A stretch of DNA of 64,000 nt from Saprospiraceae bacterium (GCA_020629035.1 JAHDEC010000012.1:53148-117147), one strand, 5' to 3'. Shown: positions 34,027-44,255, counted from the first letter of the stretch. Numbers and translations are program-made. Notes: generated from the sequence alone by a model not told the origin.

Positions 34027-36111
34027 TTGATATCACAAAAATCCATACAACAAGTTCTTGATATAGCACGGGTAGATGACGTGATTCAAGATTATGTAAA
34101 CCTTCGAAGAGCAGGAGTTAACATGGTAGGTTTATGTCCCTTCCATGATGAAAAAACACCTTCATTTTCAGTTAGTCCAACCAAAAACATCTATAAATGT
34201 TTTGGTTGTGGTAAAGGCGGTGGCCCTGTGCAATTTGTTATGGAGCATGATGGTATGAGCTGGCCTGAGGCGATCAAACACTTGGCAAAAAAGTACAATA
34301 TTACAATCGAAGAAACTGGATCGATATCTCCAGAAGAGCAAAAAGAAAAACAGCTCAACCAAAGTCTCATTATTGTTAATGAATTTGCCCAATCTTATTT
34401 TGAAGATATCCTTTGGAACAATCAAGAAGGTAAGTCTATAGGCTTAAGTTATTTTAAAGAGCGGGGATTCAGAGAAAACATTATTAAAAAGTTCCAGCTT
34501 GGTTTTGCTACAAAAACGTATGATGCTTTCACAAAAAGTGCCATTGAAAAGAAATACAACATTGAACACCTAAGAGCTCTCGGTCTTACTACTTCGCGAG
34601 ATTTAGATTTTTTCAAAGACCGTGTGATGTTTACCATCTGGAATATTACTGGAAAACCAATTGCTTTTGCCGGAAGAACGCTAAAATCAGACAAAAAAAT
34701 ACCCAAGTATATAAATTCTCCAGAGTCAGTAATTTATAACAAACGGAAGGTTCTCTATGGTATTCATTTGGCTAAAAACGCCATCCGAAAAGAGGATGTT
34801 TGTTACCTGACTGAAGGATATACAGATGTTATTAGTTTGCATCAAGGAGGCATTGAAAATGTGGTTGCATCTTCAGGAACTGCCTTGACAAAAGATCAGG
34901 TTCGTTTAGTCAAGAGATATACTAATAATATGACCATCCTGTATGATGGTGATAGTGCGGGTATAAAAGCAGCCATGCGTGGATTGGATATTGTTTTATC
35001 CCAGGGTATGAATGTCAAGTTGGTCATTTTACCAGAGGGTGAAGATCCTGACTCATTCATGTCTCAAGTCGGTAAGGAAGGATTCAAACAGTATATTTCG
35101 GATAATGAAAAAGACTTCATTATCTACAAGACAGAATTGATCCTCAACGAAACAGCCAATGACCCTATTCAGCGAGGTCGTTATTTGAAGGATATTGTTG
35201 TTTCACTCTCACAAATTAGGGATTCAATAACGAGAGCTTTCTATATTAAAAATTGTTCCCAGCGCTTAGAGATGGATGAAGCCATTATCGTTAAAGAAAC
35301 GAATAAGCAAATAAGGGAAAATATACGCCAAGAAAAATTAGAAAAACAACGAGCAGCTCGTCGTGCTGAAAATGCAAGAAATAATCCGCAAAGGAATAAT
35401 GCCTCAAATTTTCCGACTCAGGAAGGTCCTATCAACAATGAAGCTCCACTACCTAATGCTTCGGATGGTAATATGCCTCCATTACCAGAGCAAGCACCTA
35501 TGCCTGTTAATGAAGAAGATTGGATTCAGGATGATATTGCCTATGCACACAAACAACAAAGAATTCCCGTTGCCTCGGATGAGTTCCAAGAAAAAGATTT
35601 AGCAAGAATTGTGGTTACCCTTGGTGATAAAATTATGGAATATGAGGAAGAACAAATTCCTGTGGCCTCCTTTATCTACTCGAGTATATTTGATGTTATC
35701 GAATACTTTGAAAAACCCATCTACAAACAAATAATCACTGAGGCTTTCGAATTAGTCGAACGAGGTAAATTTAGTAATCAATACTTTATTAACCATCAAG
35801 AGGAAGCTATTCGAAATCTGACGATAGACTTCTTGTCTCCAAAGTATGAATTTGCTAAATGGGGATCAAAGCATGATATAGGACTATTTCAGAAAGAACC
35901 AGAAAAGAATTTTTATGAAGATAGTTATCAGGCTATTCTAAGATATAAATTTAGAAAGGTTAAGAAAATCATCAAACAGCTTCAAAAAAGAATTAAAGAC
36001 TTGGAAGGTGGAGATGATACTGAAACGTTTATTATCAGTCTGAAAGCCTTAAATAAATTGCAAGAGGATAAAAAATCAATAGCCAAGGAGTTGCGAACTA
36101 ATGTGGGCTGA
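34027..36111 (+). CDS. dnaG: DNA primase
   Basis: Synthesises RNA primers at the replication fork. The N-terminal CHC2 zinc finger has Cys37, His40, Cys58 and Cys61. The TOPRIM core shows LTEGYTDVISLHQ and ILYDGDSAGIKAA with the acidic metal-binding residues. A low-complexity Asn/Pro-rich linker (about 440-500) leads to a C-terminal region that should contact DnaB helicase. The start is TTG at 34027, giving MISQKSIQQVLDIARVDDVI as in other DnaG proteins. The promoter lies immediately upstream, leaving almost no leader. Confidence 0.96.
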   Translation: MISQKSIQQVLDIARVDDVIQDYVNLRRAGVNMVGLCPFHDEKTPSFSVSPTKNIYKCFGCGKGGGPVQFVMEHDGMSWPEAIKHLAKKYNITIEETGSISPEEQKEKQLNQSLIIVNEFAQSYFEDILWNNQEGKSIGLSYFKERGFRENIIKKFQLGFATKTYDAFTKSAIEKKYNIEHLRALGLTTSRDLDFFKDRVMFTIWNITGKPIAFAGRTLKSDKKIPKYINSPESVIYNKRKVLYGIHLAKNAIRKEDVCYLTEGYTDVISLHQGGIENVVASSGTALTKDQVRLVKRYTNNMTILYDGDSAGIKAAMRGLDIVLSQGMNVKLVILPEGEDPDSFMSQVGKEGFKQYISDNEKDFIIYKTELILNETANDPIQRGRYLKDIVVSLSQIRDSITRAFYIKNCSQRLEMDEAIIVKETNKQIRENIRQEKLEKQRAARRAENARNNPQRNNASNFPTQEGPINNEAPLPNASDGNMPPLPEQAPMPVNEEDWIQDDIAYAHKQQRIPVASDEFQEKDLARIVVTLGDKIMEYEEEQIPVASFIYSSIFDVIEYFEKPIYKQIITEAFELVERGKFSNQYFINHQEEAIRNLTIDFLSPKYEFAKWGSKHDIGLFQKEPEKNFYEDSYQAILRYKFRKVKKIIKQLQKRIKDLEGGDDTETFIISLKALNKLQEDKKSIAKELRTNVG

Positions 36112-36134
36112 TGTGTTAATTGACTTTCCTTCGA

Positions 36135-37616
36135 TTAGTTCTTTCGTTGATGGGTCAATAAATACATGTAAAAGTCAGGGTGCTCCTTAATGACTTCGAT
36201 AGATTTTTCTACCATGGGATCGCTCATCAGCTCATATTGTAAGGCTTTCTTTTTACCTTGACTCCGTTGGATTAATAAAGTATGAAACAGCATGGTTCTG
36301 AAGGTATTTCCTGCAGTATCAATATCCTTAAACTGTGCAGGCAATGGATAATTTTGTTCTATTTCTTTTGAGCTTAGATTAGTATCTATTTCCAATCCAA
36401 AGGTATACTCAATCATAGCCGGGTAATTATCGTACCAAGATTCTGGAACACGGTTATCTATGAGAACATCAGGAACAATACCGTCTTGAGATTCTAGTAA
36501 TCGTCCGATTCGCTTAGAGGTTGCTTGGCTGGAATCAATTACTTCACCTTGAAATCGCTGTTGTATTTTCCTACCAGAAGGTAAATAATAATATGCCGTG
36601 GTTAACCTCAACGCTGCCTTTGATTTTAAATCGTATTGTTCTTGCACTAGACCTTTACCATAAGTTGTATCTCCAACTACAATCCCACGATCCCAATCTT
36701 GAATTACACCAGACAGAATTTCGCTAGCACTTGCTGATCGATCATTAATTAGCACGACTAATTGGTCGACGTTGAAAAAGGTATTACCTCTAGATTTGTA
36801 CACCTTTTCATTATTATGCTGACCTCCTGTTTTTAGTAGCTCTAGATTCTTTTCTTCAAACAATTGCTGCAACATTTGTATAACCTCTGTCAAATATCCA
36901 CCTAAGTTATCTCGAACATCAATAATCAGATCAATCTTTTCTTTCCCATCAGCAAGCGTCTCTAACTCTTTCATAAAATGCTCATAACTCTTATCATTGA
37001 ACTTGTCTAGTTTAATGAAGGCTATACTATCATTAATAGCAAAAGAGGTGGCTGACTCATCATTGGCAATGGGGTGTAAATTTACTTGGTGAGTAAGGGT
37101 GTCCTTCGTAATAGGATGTTTGGCAAATACGGTGGCTTGATCTTTTAGTAGTAGTTGATCTCTTAAACTATCAAAAGTAATGCTAGGTCCAGTTAGGTCT
37201 TTTTCATTTATCGCTAAAATTGCTGAACCAACTTGTAATCCAGATTTATCTGCTCCAGCGTTTGGTACTATATGGATAATCCGAAAAGTATCTCTGATTT
37301 TATACAGTTCCACTCCAATTCCCTTAATGGAATCAGTTAATGATTCTTTAGTGGAACTTACCTTGGCTACAGGTATATAATTAGTAAATGGATCTAAATT
37401 ATCTGTAATTGCATTAAGTGCATTTTGCACAAGCTCTTCCCTATCTACTTCTTTGTAGTATTTTCTTTCGATTAGGTTTATGGCTTCTTCCACTTCTCCA
37501 AGACCTAAGGTCATTTCCTCTGTGTCTTCATACATCCACTGCCATTTATCTTGAGCCGCAAACTGAAAACCTATGGCTAAACCAATGGCTAAGCTACAGC
37601 ACACAAGCAATGGCAC
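36135..37616 (-). CDS. S41 family carboxy-terminal processing protease
   Basis: This is a periplasmic CtpA/Prc-type protease anchored by an N-terminal hydrophobic segment. A PDZ domain (about 85-165; GIGVELYKI, GLQVGSAILAINEKDL) precedes the protease core, with the Ser in SASASE (about 294-298) and the Lys in GKGLVQEQ about 25 residues later forming the Ser-Lys dyad. The 5' end is problematic: GTG 37616 gives no positively charged residue before the membrane segment, while the open frame continues upstream without any ATG, GTG or TTG. It lies directly behind rpoD and is probably co-transcribed. It would trim or degrade envelope proteins. Confidence 0.9.
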   Translation of the reverse strand: MPLLVCCSLAIGLAIGFQFAAQDKWQWMYEDTEEMTLGLGEVEEAINLIERKYYKEVDREELVQNALNAITDNLDPFTNYIPVAKVSSTKESLTDSIKGIGVELYKIRDTFRIIHIVPNAGADKSGLQVGSAILAINEKDLTGPSITFDSLRDQLLLKDQATVFAKHPITKDTLTHQVNLHPIANDESATSFAINDSIAFIKLDKFNDKSYEHFMKELETLADGKEKIDLIIDVRDNLGGYLTEVIQMLQQLFEEKNLELLKTGGQHNNEKVYKSRGNTFFNVDQLVVLINDRSASASEILSGVIQDWDRGIVVGDTTYGKGLVQEQYDLKSKAALRLTTAYYYLPSGRKIQQRFQGEVIDSSQATSKRIGRLLESQDGIVPDVLIDNRVPESWYDNYPAMIEYTFGLEIDTNLSSKEIEQNYPLPAQFKDIDTAGNTFRTMLFHTLLIQRSQGKKKALQYELMSDPMVEKSIEVIKEHPDFYMYLLTHQRKN

Positions 37617-37681
37617 CCAGAAAAAAGGTGATATTTTAGGCTTGCTATTGATGTTATTATGTTCCGTGACTTGAGTGAGTT

Positions 37682-38554
37682 TTAACTCTCTCCTAGGTAA
37701 TGTTTCAAGAGCTTACTTCTTGAGGCAGACCTCAATTTGTTGATTGCTTTATCTTTTATTTGACGAACTCTTTCTCTCGTAAGTCCGAACTTCTCCCCGA
37801 TATCTTCTAAAGACATTGGGTGCTCTACTCCTATACCAAAGTATAATTTGATAACATCCATCTGTCTCTCAGAAAGTGTATTAAGTGAACGTTCGATTTC
37901 ACGACGAAGTGATTCCATGTACTCTAAAGCGGAATCCGTCTTACGTACGTTTCCATTTTCTAGAATATCTAATAAAGAATTATCTTCTCCATCCACAAAT
38001 GGTGCATCCATAGAAACGTGTCTTGATGCAACACCTAAAGTAGTCTCTACTTCCTCTGTAGTAATTTCCAATAATTCAGCTAATTCTTCGGGAGATGGCT
38101 CTCTTTCGAATTCTTGCTCCAATTCTGAAAATGCTCTGTTAATTTTATTTAGTGATCCTACTTTATTAAGTGGCAATCTAACAATCCTTGATTGCTCTGC
38201 TAATGCCTGAAGGATAGATTGTCTAATCCACCAAACGGCATATGAGATAAATTTAAATCCTCTTGTTTCATCAAAACGTTGTGCTGCTTTGATAAGACCT
38301 AGATTACCTTCGTTAATTAAATCGGATAAAGAAAGACCTTGATTTTGATATTGTTTAGCAACTGATACCACGAATCTTAGATTCGCTTTTGTTAATCTTT
38401 CTAAACTTTCTTGATCTCCTTGTTTTATTTTTTGTGCGAGTGTTACTTCTTCATCAGGCGTCAATAAATCTACTTTACCAATTTCTTGCAAGTACTTTTC
38501 TAGAGACTGACTTTCTCTATTTGTAATTGACTTGGTAATTTTCAATTGTCTCAT
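37682..38554 (-). CDS. rpoD: Primary RNA polymerase sigma factor
   Basis: This short sigma-70 protein begins [15 protein letters not shown], the hallmark of the housekeeping sigma factor of Bacteroidota, which lacks the long acidic region 1.1 of E. coli RpoD. Region 1.2 ([19 protein letters not shown]), region 2 ([31 protein letters not shown]), region 3 and region 4 ([22 protein letters not shown]) are all complete. I start at ATG 38554 rather than two codons upstream (38560), following the family. It recognises the TTTG/TAnnTTTG promoters noted elsewhere in this window. Confidence 0.96.
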   Translation of the reverse strand: MRQLKITKSITNRESQSLEKYLQEIGKVDLLTPDEEVTLAQKIKQGDQESLERLTKANLRFVVSVAKQYQNQGLSLSDLINEGNLGLIKAAQRFDETRGFKFISYAVWWIRQSILQALAEQSRIVRLPLNKVGSLNKINRAFSELEQEFEREPSPEELAELLEITTEEVETTLGVASRHVSMDAPFVDGEDNSLLDILENGNVRKTDSALEYMESLRREIERSLNTLSERQMDVIKLYFGIGVEHPMSLEDIGEKFGLTRERVRQIKDKAINKLRSASRSKLLKHYLGES

Positions 38555-38797
38555 TCCCATAGCGACAAAATATTAGGTGGTGTTTTAGTTATAGTATGTA
38601 AACTTGCTATAATACAAATCTCGTTCCTCTTTTGTTCAAGCAAGTCTGCAAAATTAGCATAAACATTAGAATAGTTCTAAAAAAAATAAAGATCATTTAT
38701 TTAAATATTCAAAAAAAATGTTTTATTTGCGACTTTGAGTGATATATCCATATTCAGATATCTATATATCAGAATTTTATATAAAGGAAAAATTTTA

Positions 38798-39175
38798 ATG
38801 CGAAGAGTAAAGGTAGACATGGAGTTTATAGTAAAGGCCTCTCCAGCCATAGTGTATAAATTCTTAACAAATACGGAATGTATTGTCAGGTGGTTTTGTG
38901 ATGATGTAGATATCACCGGTGATTCTTTTGTCTACTCCTGGGATGGAGAAGAAGAAGAGGCCGTTTTAGTTGATGATATTGAGGAGGAGCGATTGCGGTT
39001 CAAGTGGACCGATGAAGATGAGGAAGAATATCTAGAATTTAGAATGTACAAAAATGATGTTACCCACGAGACGATTATAGAAATTACCGATTTCTGTGAT
39101 GAAGGTGAAGAAAAGACTTTGGAAGATCTTTGGGAAAGTCAGATTGATCAAATGAGAAAATCTATGGGTGGCTAA
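38798..39175 (+). CDS. START-like (SRPBCC) domain protein
   Basis: A 125-residue cytosolic protein of the START-like family found throughout Bacteroidota: VDMEFIVKASPAIVYKFLTN, VRWFCDDVDI, then a very acidic middle (DGEEEEAVLVDDIEEE, TDEDEEEYLEF). The start at ATG 38798 is chosen because it gives the family N-terminus; the frame remains open to a TTG at 38735. The ligand is unknown. It is divergent from rpoD and lies 34 nt before glmM, possibly in one transcript. Confidence 0.85.
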   Translation: MRRVKVDMEFIVKASPAIVYKFLTNTECIVRWFCDDVDITGDSFVYSWDGEEEEAVLVDDIEEERLRFKWTDEDEEEYLEFRMYKNDVTHETIIEITDFCDEGEEKTLEDLWESQIDQMRKSMGG

Positions 39176-39209
39176 GCACCAAGCATTGTTCTCTTAAAAA
39201 ACATACAAC

Positions 39210-40586
39210 TTGAGTTTAATAAAATCTATCTCCGGTATTCGTGGAACTATCGGAGGTTCTCCAGGTGACAACCTAACACCTGTGGATATCGTAGAATGTG
39301 TTTCTGCATTTGGAACCTGGGTTAAATCCAGTTTTGAAAAGCCTAGTATTGTCGTAGGAAGAGATGGACGTATTTCAGGAGAGATGGTAAGCCAACTATC
39401 GATTCAAACCTTAGTTTCTTTAGGAATCAATGTCATTAATTTAGATTATACAACGACTCCTACATTAGAAATGATGGTCACGGAATATCAAGCTCAGGCG
39501 GGTATTATTTTTACCGCTTCTCACAATCCAATGCAATGGAATGCGCTTAAATTTATCAATCATAAAGGTGAATTTATTTCAAAGGAAGATGGTACAGATA
39601 TCTTGGGGCTAATTGGTTCAGATAAGATACAGTTTGCTCCTGCAGATGGACTTGGAAGCATAAAGACTACTCATGATAGTATGGATATCCATATTAAACA
39701 CATCCTAAATCTTCCATACGTTAATGTGGATCTTATCAAGGCGCAAAAATATCATGTGGCTGTTGATTGCATTAATTCTACTGGTGCATTGTCGATACCT
39801 AAATTATTAGATGCATTAGGATGTAGTTATGATTTGATCAATGCTGAGATAAATGGAATATTTGCGCATAATCCTGAACCACTACCTCAGCATATTGAGC
39901 AGATTTTATCAGCCGTCAAACATTCTGAGGCCATGATGGGAATTATTGTAGATCCTGATGTTGATCGCTTAGCATTTGTAGATGAGCAAGGAGTTTTCTT
40001 TGGTGAAGAATATACTTTAGTTGCTGTTGCAGATCATGTCATTTCTAAAAATCCTGGTAACTCGGTATCAAATTTATCTTCGACTAGGGCTTTAGCAGAT
40101 GTTACTCACAAACTCGGTGGTAAATACACCCCTTCTGCAGTTGGTGAGGTTAATGTGGTTAATGCTATGAAGGCTTCCAATGCTGTTATTGGTGGTGAAG
40201 GTAATGGCGGTGTGATACTCCCAGAATTACATTATGGAAGAGATGCCTTAGTGGGTATTGCTATGGTTTTAAGTATGCTTGCTGAACGAAAAACGACATT
40301 GAGCCAACTAAAAAGTAGCTATCCATTATATCATATTTCTAAAAACAAAATTCAACTTACGCCAAATGTTGAACTTGATAAAATAATCGCCTATCTTCAA
40401 GATAAATATTCAAACGAAAAGCTGAATACAGTGGATGGTTTGAAAATCGATTTTGAGAATGGGTGGGTGCACCTTAGAGCTTCTAATACAGAACCTATTT
40501 TAAGAGTCTATTCCGAAGCAAAATCAGAATCATTGTCAATCGAACTTGCTCAAAAAATAATGGACGATGTTAAATCTATTTGCTAA
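39210..40586 (+). CDS. glmM: Phosphoglucosamine mutase
   Basis: Converts glucosamine 6-phosphate to glucosamine 1-phosphate for peptidoglycan and LPS precursors. The phospho-serine loop TASHNP is at about residues 102-107, the metal-binding loop DPDVDRLA at about 248-255, the sugar loop GEGNGGV near 330 and the phosphate-binding RASNTEPILRVY near the end. The start is TTG 39210 giving MSLIKSISGIRGTIGG, the family N-terminus. A phosphomannomutase is the alternative, but the N-terminal signature favours GlmM. The aminotransferase gene overlaps its 3' end by 20 nt. Confidence 0.92.
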   Translation: MSLIKSISGIRGTIGGSPGDNLTPVDIVECVSAFGTWVKSSFEKPSIVVGRDGRISGEMVSQLSIQTLVSLGINVINLDYTTTPTLEMMVTEYQAQAGIIFTASHNPMQWNALKFINHKGEFISKEDGTDILGLIGSDKIQFAPADGLGSIKTTHDSMDIHIKHILNLPYVNVDLIKAQKYHVAVDCINSTGALSIPKLLDALGCSYDLINAEINGIFAHNPEPLPQHIEQILSAVKHSEAMMGIIVDPDVDRLAFVDEQGVFFGEEYTLVAVADHVISKNPGNSVSNLSSTRALADVTHKLGGKYTPSAVGEVNVVNAMKASNAVIGGEGNGGVILPELHYGRDALVGIAMVLSMLAERKTTLSQLKSSYPLYHISKNKIQLTPNVELDKIIAYLQDKYSNEKLNTVDGLKIDFENGWVHLRASNTEPILRVYSEAKSESLSIELAQKIMDDVKSIC

Positions 40587-42075
40587 GAAAAATCACGAAG
40601 ACGCTTCGCAACTCGAAGCCCACTTTGAGTCATTTAGACAACATATTATCGGTCTAAATCAGGAGTTTATCACTCCCTACGGCCCAAAGCAAATCGTATA
40701 CGCAGACTGGACAGCAAGTGGAAGAATGTACCGTCCTATCGAAGATCTTATGCTCACCGAAATCTATCCCTTTGTAGGTAACACACATACTGAGACAACG
40801 GTGACTGGATGTAGCATGACGTTGGCCTATCATAAAGCCAAAGAAATTATTAAAAAGCATGTAAACGCATCGGATGAAGATATTCTAATCTCCTCAAATT
40901 CTGGAATGACTGGAGTTATCAATAAATTTCAGCGTATTCTAGGTATGCGTGTCCATGAAAAATATAAGCAACAAGTCATACCAAAAGGTAATGATCGTCC
41001 CATCATTTTTGTAACGCACATGGAACATCATTCTAACCAAACTTCCTGGCTAGAAACTATCGGTGAAGTAAGAATTATTAATGCTTGTAATCAAGGCAAA
41101 GTGGATCTTGATCATCTAGATATCTTGCTTGATGAATATAAAGATCGAACAGTAAAAATAGCTGCTGTCACTTCTTGTTCTAATGTTACAGGATTACAAA
41201 CAGCTTACCATGATATAGCAAAAAAAATACACCAAGCAGGTGGTTATTGTTTTGTGGATTTTGCTTGTTCCGCACCTTATATCGACATTGATATGCATCC
41301 AAATGAAGCGGATGCCTATTTAGATGCCATTTACTTTTCACCTCATAAATTCTTAGGTGGACCTTCAGGAACTGGCATTCTGATATTTAATCAAAAGCTC
41401 TATAACAACAAGGTGCCTGATAATCCAGGAGGCGGAACAGTCGATTGGACAAATCCTTGGGGAGAGCACAAATATTACGAGCAAATCGAAGCAAGAGAAG
41501 ATGGAGGAACACCAGCGTTTTTGCAAACCATCAGAGTAGGCTTAGCCGTACAACTCAAGGAAAAAATGGGCACTGACAAGATGCATGAACGTGAGCAAGA
41601 AATTTGCACACAGGTTATGGGTGAATTAGAGACTATTGAGAATTTGCATGTCCTTGCAGGAGATCATAAAGATCGACTGTGTGTTTTTAGTTTTTACATA
41701 GATAATTTGCACTACAATTTGGGCGTAAAAATATTAAATGATCGATTTGGTATCCAAGTTCGAGGCGGTTGTTCTTGCGCTGGGACCTATGGTCATTACT
41801 TACTCTCAGTTTCAAAAGAATACTCAAAAAATATTACCGAAGAAATCAACTGCGGTATTTTAAGTTCAAAACCTGGATGGATTAGAATGTCTTTACATCC
41901 AACCTCTCCTAATAGCGAAGTATCCTACATTTTGGATAGTATAAAGCAATTAGCAGAACATCATGAAGAATGGAGCCAAGACTACATTTATGACGCCAAA
42001 ATCAATGAATTTATTTTTAAAAATAAATACAAGGATGAGTCATATATGGTAGCCGATTGGTTTAATACGATATAG
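40567..42075 (+). CDS. Class V aminotransferase-fold PLP enzyme
   Basis: A 502-residue PLP-dependent enzyme related to cysteine desulfurases. The Schiff-base Lys is Lys261 in YFSPHKFLGGPSG. Substrate and cofactor residues are seen in THTETTVTG, THMEHHSNQTSW and DFACSAPYIDIDMH. A RGGCSCAGTYGH segment lies in the C-terminal half, near where desulfurases carry the catalytic Cys, but its context differs. It is about 100 residues longer than NifS/SufS. The gene overlaps glmM by 20 nt and a true NifS-type gene follows 12 nt later, so the two PLP enzymes are co-expressed. The substrate is not known. Confidence 0.85.
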   Translation: MLNLFAKKNHEDASQLEAHFESFRQHIIGLNQEFITPYGPKQIVYADWTASGRMYRPIEDLMLTEIYPFVGNTHTETTVTGCSMTLAYHKAKEIIKKHVNASDEDILISSNSGMTGVINKFQRILGMRVHEKYKQQVIPKGNDRPIIFVTHMEHHSNQTSWLETIGEVRIINACNQGKVDLDHLDILLDEYKDRTVKIAAVTSCSNVTGLQTAYHDIAKKIHQAGGYCFVDFACSAPYIDIDMHPNEADAYLDAIYFSPHKFLGGPSGTGILIFNQKLYNNKVPDNPGGGTVDWTNPWGEHKYYEQIEAREDGGTPAFLQTIRVGLAVQLKEKMGTDKMHEREQEICTQVMGELETIENLHVLAGDHKDRLCVFSFYIDNLHYNLGVKILNDRFGIQVRGGCSCAGTYGHYLLSVSKEYSKNITEEINCGILSSKPGWIRMSLHPTSPNSEVSYILDSIKQLAEHHEEWSQDYIYDAKINEFIFKNKYKDESYMVADWFNTI

Positions 42076-42087
42076 CTAAAATATAAC

Positions 42088-43218
42088 ATGGAAGTGTACC
42101 TTGACCATGCAGCAACAACACCTTTGTTGCCTGCAGTAGTAGAAACGATTTATGAAGCCATGAAGACGACGAATGGTAATCCGTCATCAACCCATAAATT
42201 AGGCAGAATTGCAAAAACTAAAATAGAGCAGGCTAGAAAATCAATAGCCCTACAATTAGTTGCTTCAGCAGGTGAAATTTTCTTTACTTCTTGCGCCACT
42301 GAAGCAAACAATATGGTTCTAACGAGATGTATAAAAGATTTAGGCGTTAAACGAATCATCTCCAGCCCGATCGAGCATCATTGTATACTGCACACCTTAG
42401 ATCGTGTGGAGGAAGAGGATAAAGTAGAAGTAGTTTTGTTAGATGTAAATCAGCAAGGGGCTATAAGTCTTGAACAATTAAACGAGGTATTAGCTTCTTC
42501 AGATGATAAAACGCTGGTTTGCTTAATGCATGTCAATAATGAATTAGGTAACATCCTAGACCTACAAAAAGTAGGTGAAATTTGTCAAGCGCATAGTGCA
42601 CTATTTCATACTGATGCAGCACAAAGTATGGGCAAGTTCAACTATGACTTATCCCAGAATTTAATCCATTTTCTTACCGCATCAGGTCATAAGTTCCATG
42701 GACCAAAAGGTGCAGGTTTTTTGTATATGAATGCAAATACGATATTGAAACCTTTACTTACAGGAGGTGCTCAAGAGCGAAATGTGCGCTCGGGCACCGA
42801 GAATTTACATGGAATTATAGGCTTGCATGCAGCGTTTAATTTGGCTTATGAAGAGTTTGACGCTAGAAATGCTAAGCTCACCGCATTAAAAGCTAGTATG
42901 AAAGAAAAGCTTGTTGAGCTAATTCCTGGCATTTTATTTAATGGTACTACAGATCGACAATCTTGTCATATTCTAAGTGCCTCGTTTCCTCCTTCTCCAA
43001 AGAATGAAATGCTAGACTTTTTATTGGATATGGAAAGCATAATGATATCAGGAGGAAGTGCTTGCAGCAGTGGCTCAGTTAAAGCATCCCATGTCCTAGA
43101 GGCCATAGGATCCTCAGCAGAGTACAAAACTATTCGGTTTTCTTTTTCTCATATTAATACGCAAGAAGAAATCGATTTTACATGTGACACCATTGCAGGC
43201 ATATTTGCTAAGGTTTAA
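42088..43218 (+). CDS. Cysteine desulfurase, NifS/IscS type
   Basis: Takes sulfur from cysteine for Fe-S clusters or tRNA thiolation. It has YLDHAATTPLLP at the N-terminus, the PLP Lys202 in TASGHKFHGPKG and the persulfide-forming Cys326 in SGGSACSSGS, placing it in group I (IscS/NifS). The length (376) is normal. No iscU or suf gene is adjacent; instead ribD starts in a stop/start overlap (TAATG) and another class V PLP enzyme precedes it. A role in tRNA sulfuration or a specialised pathway is possible. Confidence 0.93.
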   Translation: MEVYLDHAATTPLLPAVVETIYEAMKTTNGNPSSTHKLGRIAKTKIEQARKSIALQLVASAGEIFFTSCATEANNMVLTRCIKDLGVKRIISSPIEHHCILHTLDRVEEEDKVEVVLLDVNQQGAISLEQLNEVLASSDDKTLVCLMHVNNELGNILDLQKVGEICQAHSALFHTDAAQSMGKFNYDLSQNLIHFLTASGHKFHGPKGAGFLYMNANTILKPLLTGGAQERNVRSGTENLHGIIGLHAAFNLAYEEFDARNAKLTALKASMKEKLVELIPGILFNGTTDRQSCHILSASFPPSPKNEMLDFLLDMESIMISGGSACSSGSVKASHVLEAIGSSAEYKTIRFSFSHINTQEEIDFTCDTIAGIFAKV

Positions 43219-44255
43219 TGAACCACGAACTATATATCAAACGATGTATTGTCTTAGCTAAAAAAGCTGGCAAAAATGTACAAACCAATCCAATGGTTGG
43301 AGCAGTGCTAGTACATGAAGGTCGAGTTATCGGTGAAGGTTATCATGAAAGATATGGTTCTCACCATGCAGAAATTAATGCCATCAATAGTGTCTCAGAA
43401 GAAGACAAACATTTAATTGCTTCCGCTACCCTATTTGTATCCTTAGAGCCTTGTAATCATGCTGGTAAAACACCTGCATGTAGCGCTAGAATTATTGAAG
43501 AAAAAATCCCCAAAGTCGTTATAGCTTGTAAAGATCCAAATCCTAATGTAGCAGGCCAAGGAGTGGAGACTTTACGGAAGGCAGGCATCGAAGTTGAGCA
43601 AGGAGTTTTAGCGTCAGAAGCGCGTTGTTTACTCAATCATTTTCTGGTTCATCAGCTAAAAAAACGTCCATATATCATCTTAAAATTTGCTCAGTCCAAG
43701 GATTATTTTTTGGGCAAAAAAGGTAAGCAAGTTTGGTTAAGTAATGAACAAGTAAAAATATTAAGTCATCAATGGAGGGCCAATATCGATGGAATTTTAG
43801 TAGGCAAGCAAACAGCTTTAAGCGATCAACCTTCGTTGACTACCAGGCTTTATCCAGGTGATAACCCTACTAAAATCTTAATAGACAAAGCCTTAGAGGT
43901 AGGTATCGACAATCCGATTTATGATGCCGTTTCTCCTATCATTGTCATTAATGAATCTAAGGAAGCTAAAGAAGGACATATCCAATATATTAAGCTTGAT
44001 TTTAGTGTCCCTATTCTTCCTAGTTTACTGGATCGATTATTTTCTTTGGGTATTTATATCCTCATGGTCGAAGGTGGAGGGTTTACTTTAAAGCAGTTTG
44101 TGAAGCTAGGTTTATGGGATGAATGTAGAGTCATTCAAACAGAAAAAATATTAGCCGAAGGAATTAAGGCTCCATCGGTTGCTGGAAATTTAATCAAGAA
44201 AGAAGTGATTTTAGACAACCAAATTCTCTACATTGAGCCTAATACTGTTAAATAG
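43218..44255 (+). CDS. ribD: Bifunctional riboflavin deaminase/reductase
   Basis: Catalyses the second and third steps of riboflavin synthesis. The N-terminal deaminase has the zinc ligands of HAE (His50-Glu52) and Cys79/Cys88 in EPCNHAGKTPAC. The C-terminal reductase domain (about 150-345) contains WRANIDGILVGKQTAL and the NADPH-side MVEGGGFTL. At 345 residues it is complete. The start overlaps the upstream stop by one base, so it is translationally coupled to the cysteine desulfurase. Other rib genes are not in the window. Confidence 0.95.
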   Translation: MNHELYIKRCIVLAKKAGKNVQTNPMVGAVLVHEGRVIGEGYHERYGSHHAEINAINSVSEEDKHLIASATLFVSLEPCNHAGKTPACSARIIEEKIPKVVIACKDPNPNVAGQGVETLRKAGIEVEQGVLASEARCLLNHFLVHQLKKRPYIILKFAQSKDYFLGKKGKQVWLSNEQVKILSHQWRANIDGILVGKQTALSDQPSLTTRLYPGDNPTKILIDKALEVGIDNPIYDAVSPIIVINESKEAKEGHIQYIKLDFSVPILPSLLDRLFSLGIYILMVEGGGFTLKQFVKLGLWDECRVIQTEKILAEGIKAPSVAGNLIKKEVILDNQILYIEPNTVK

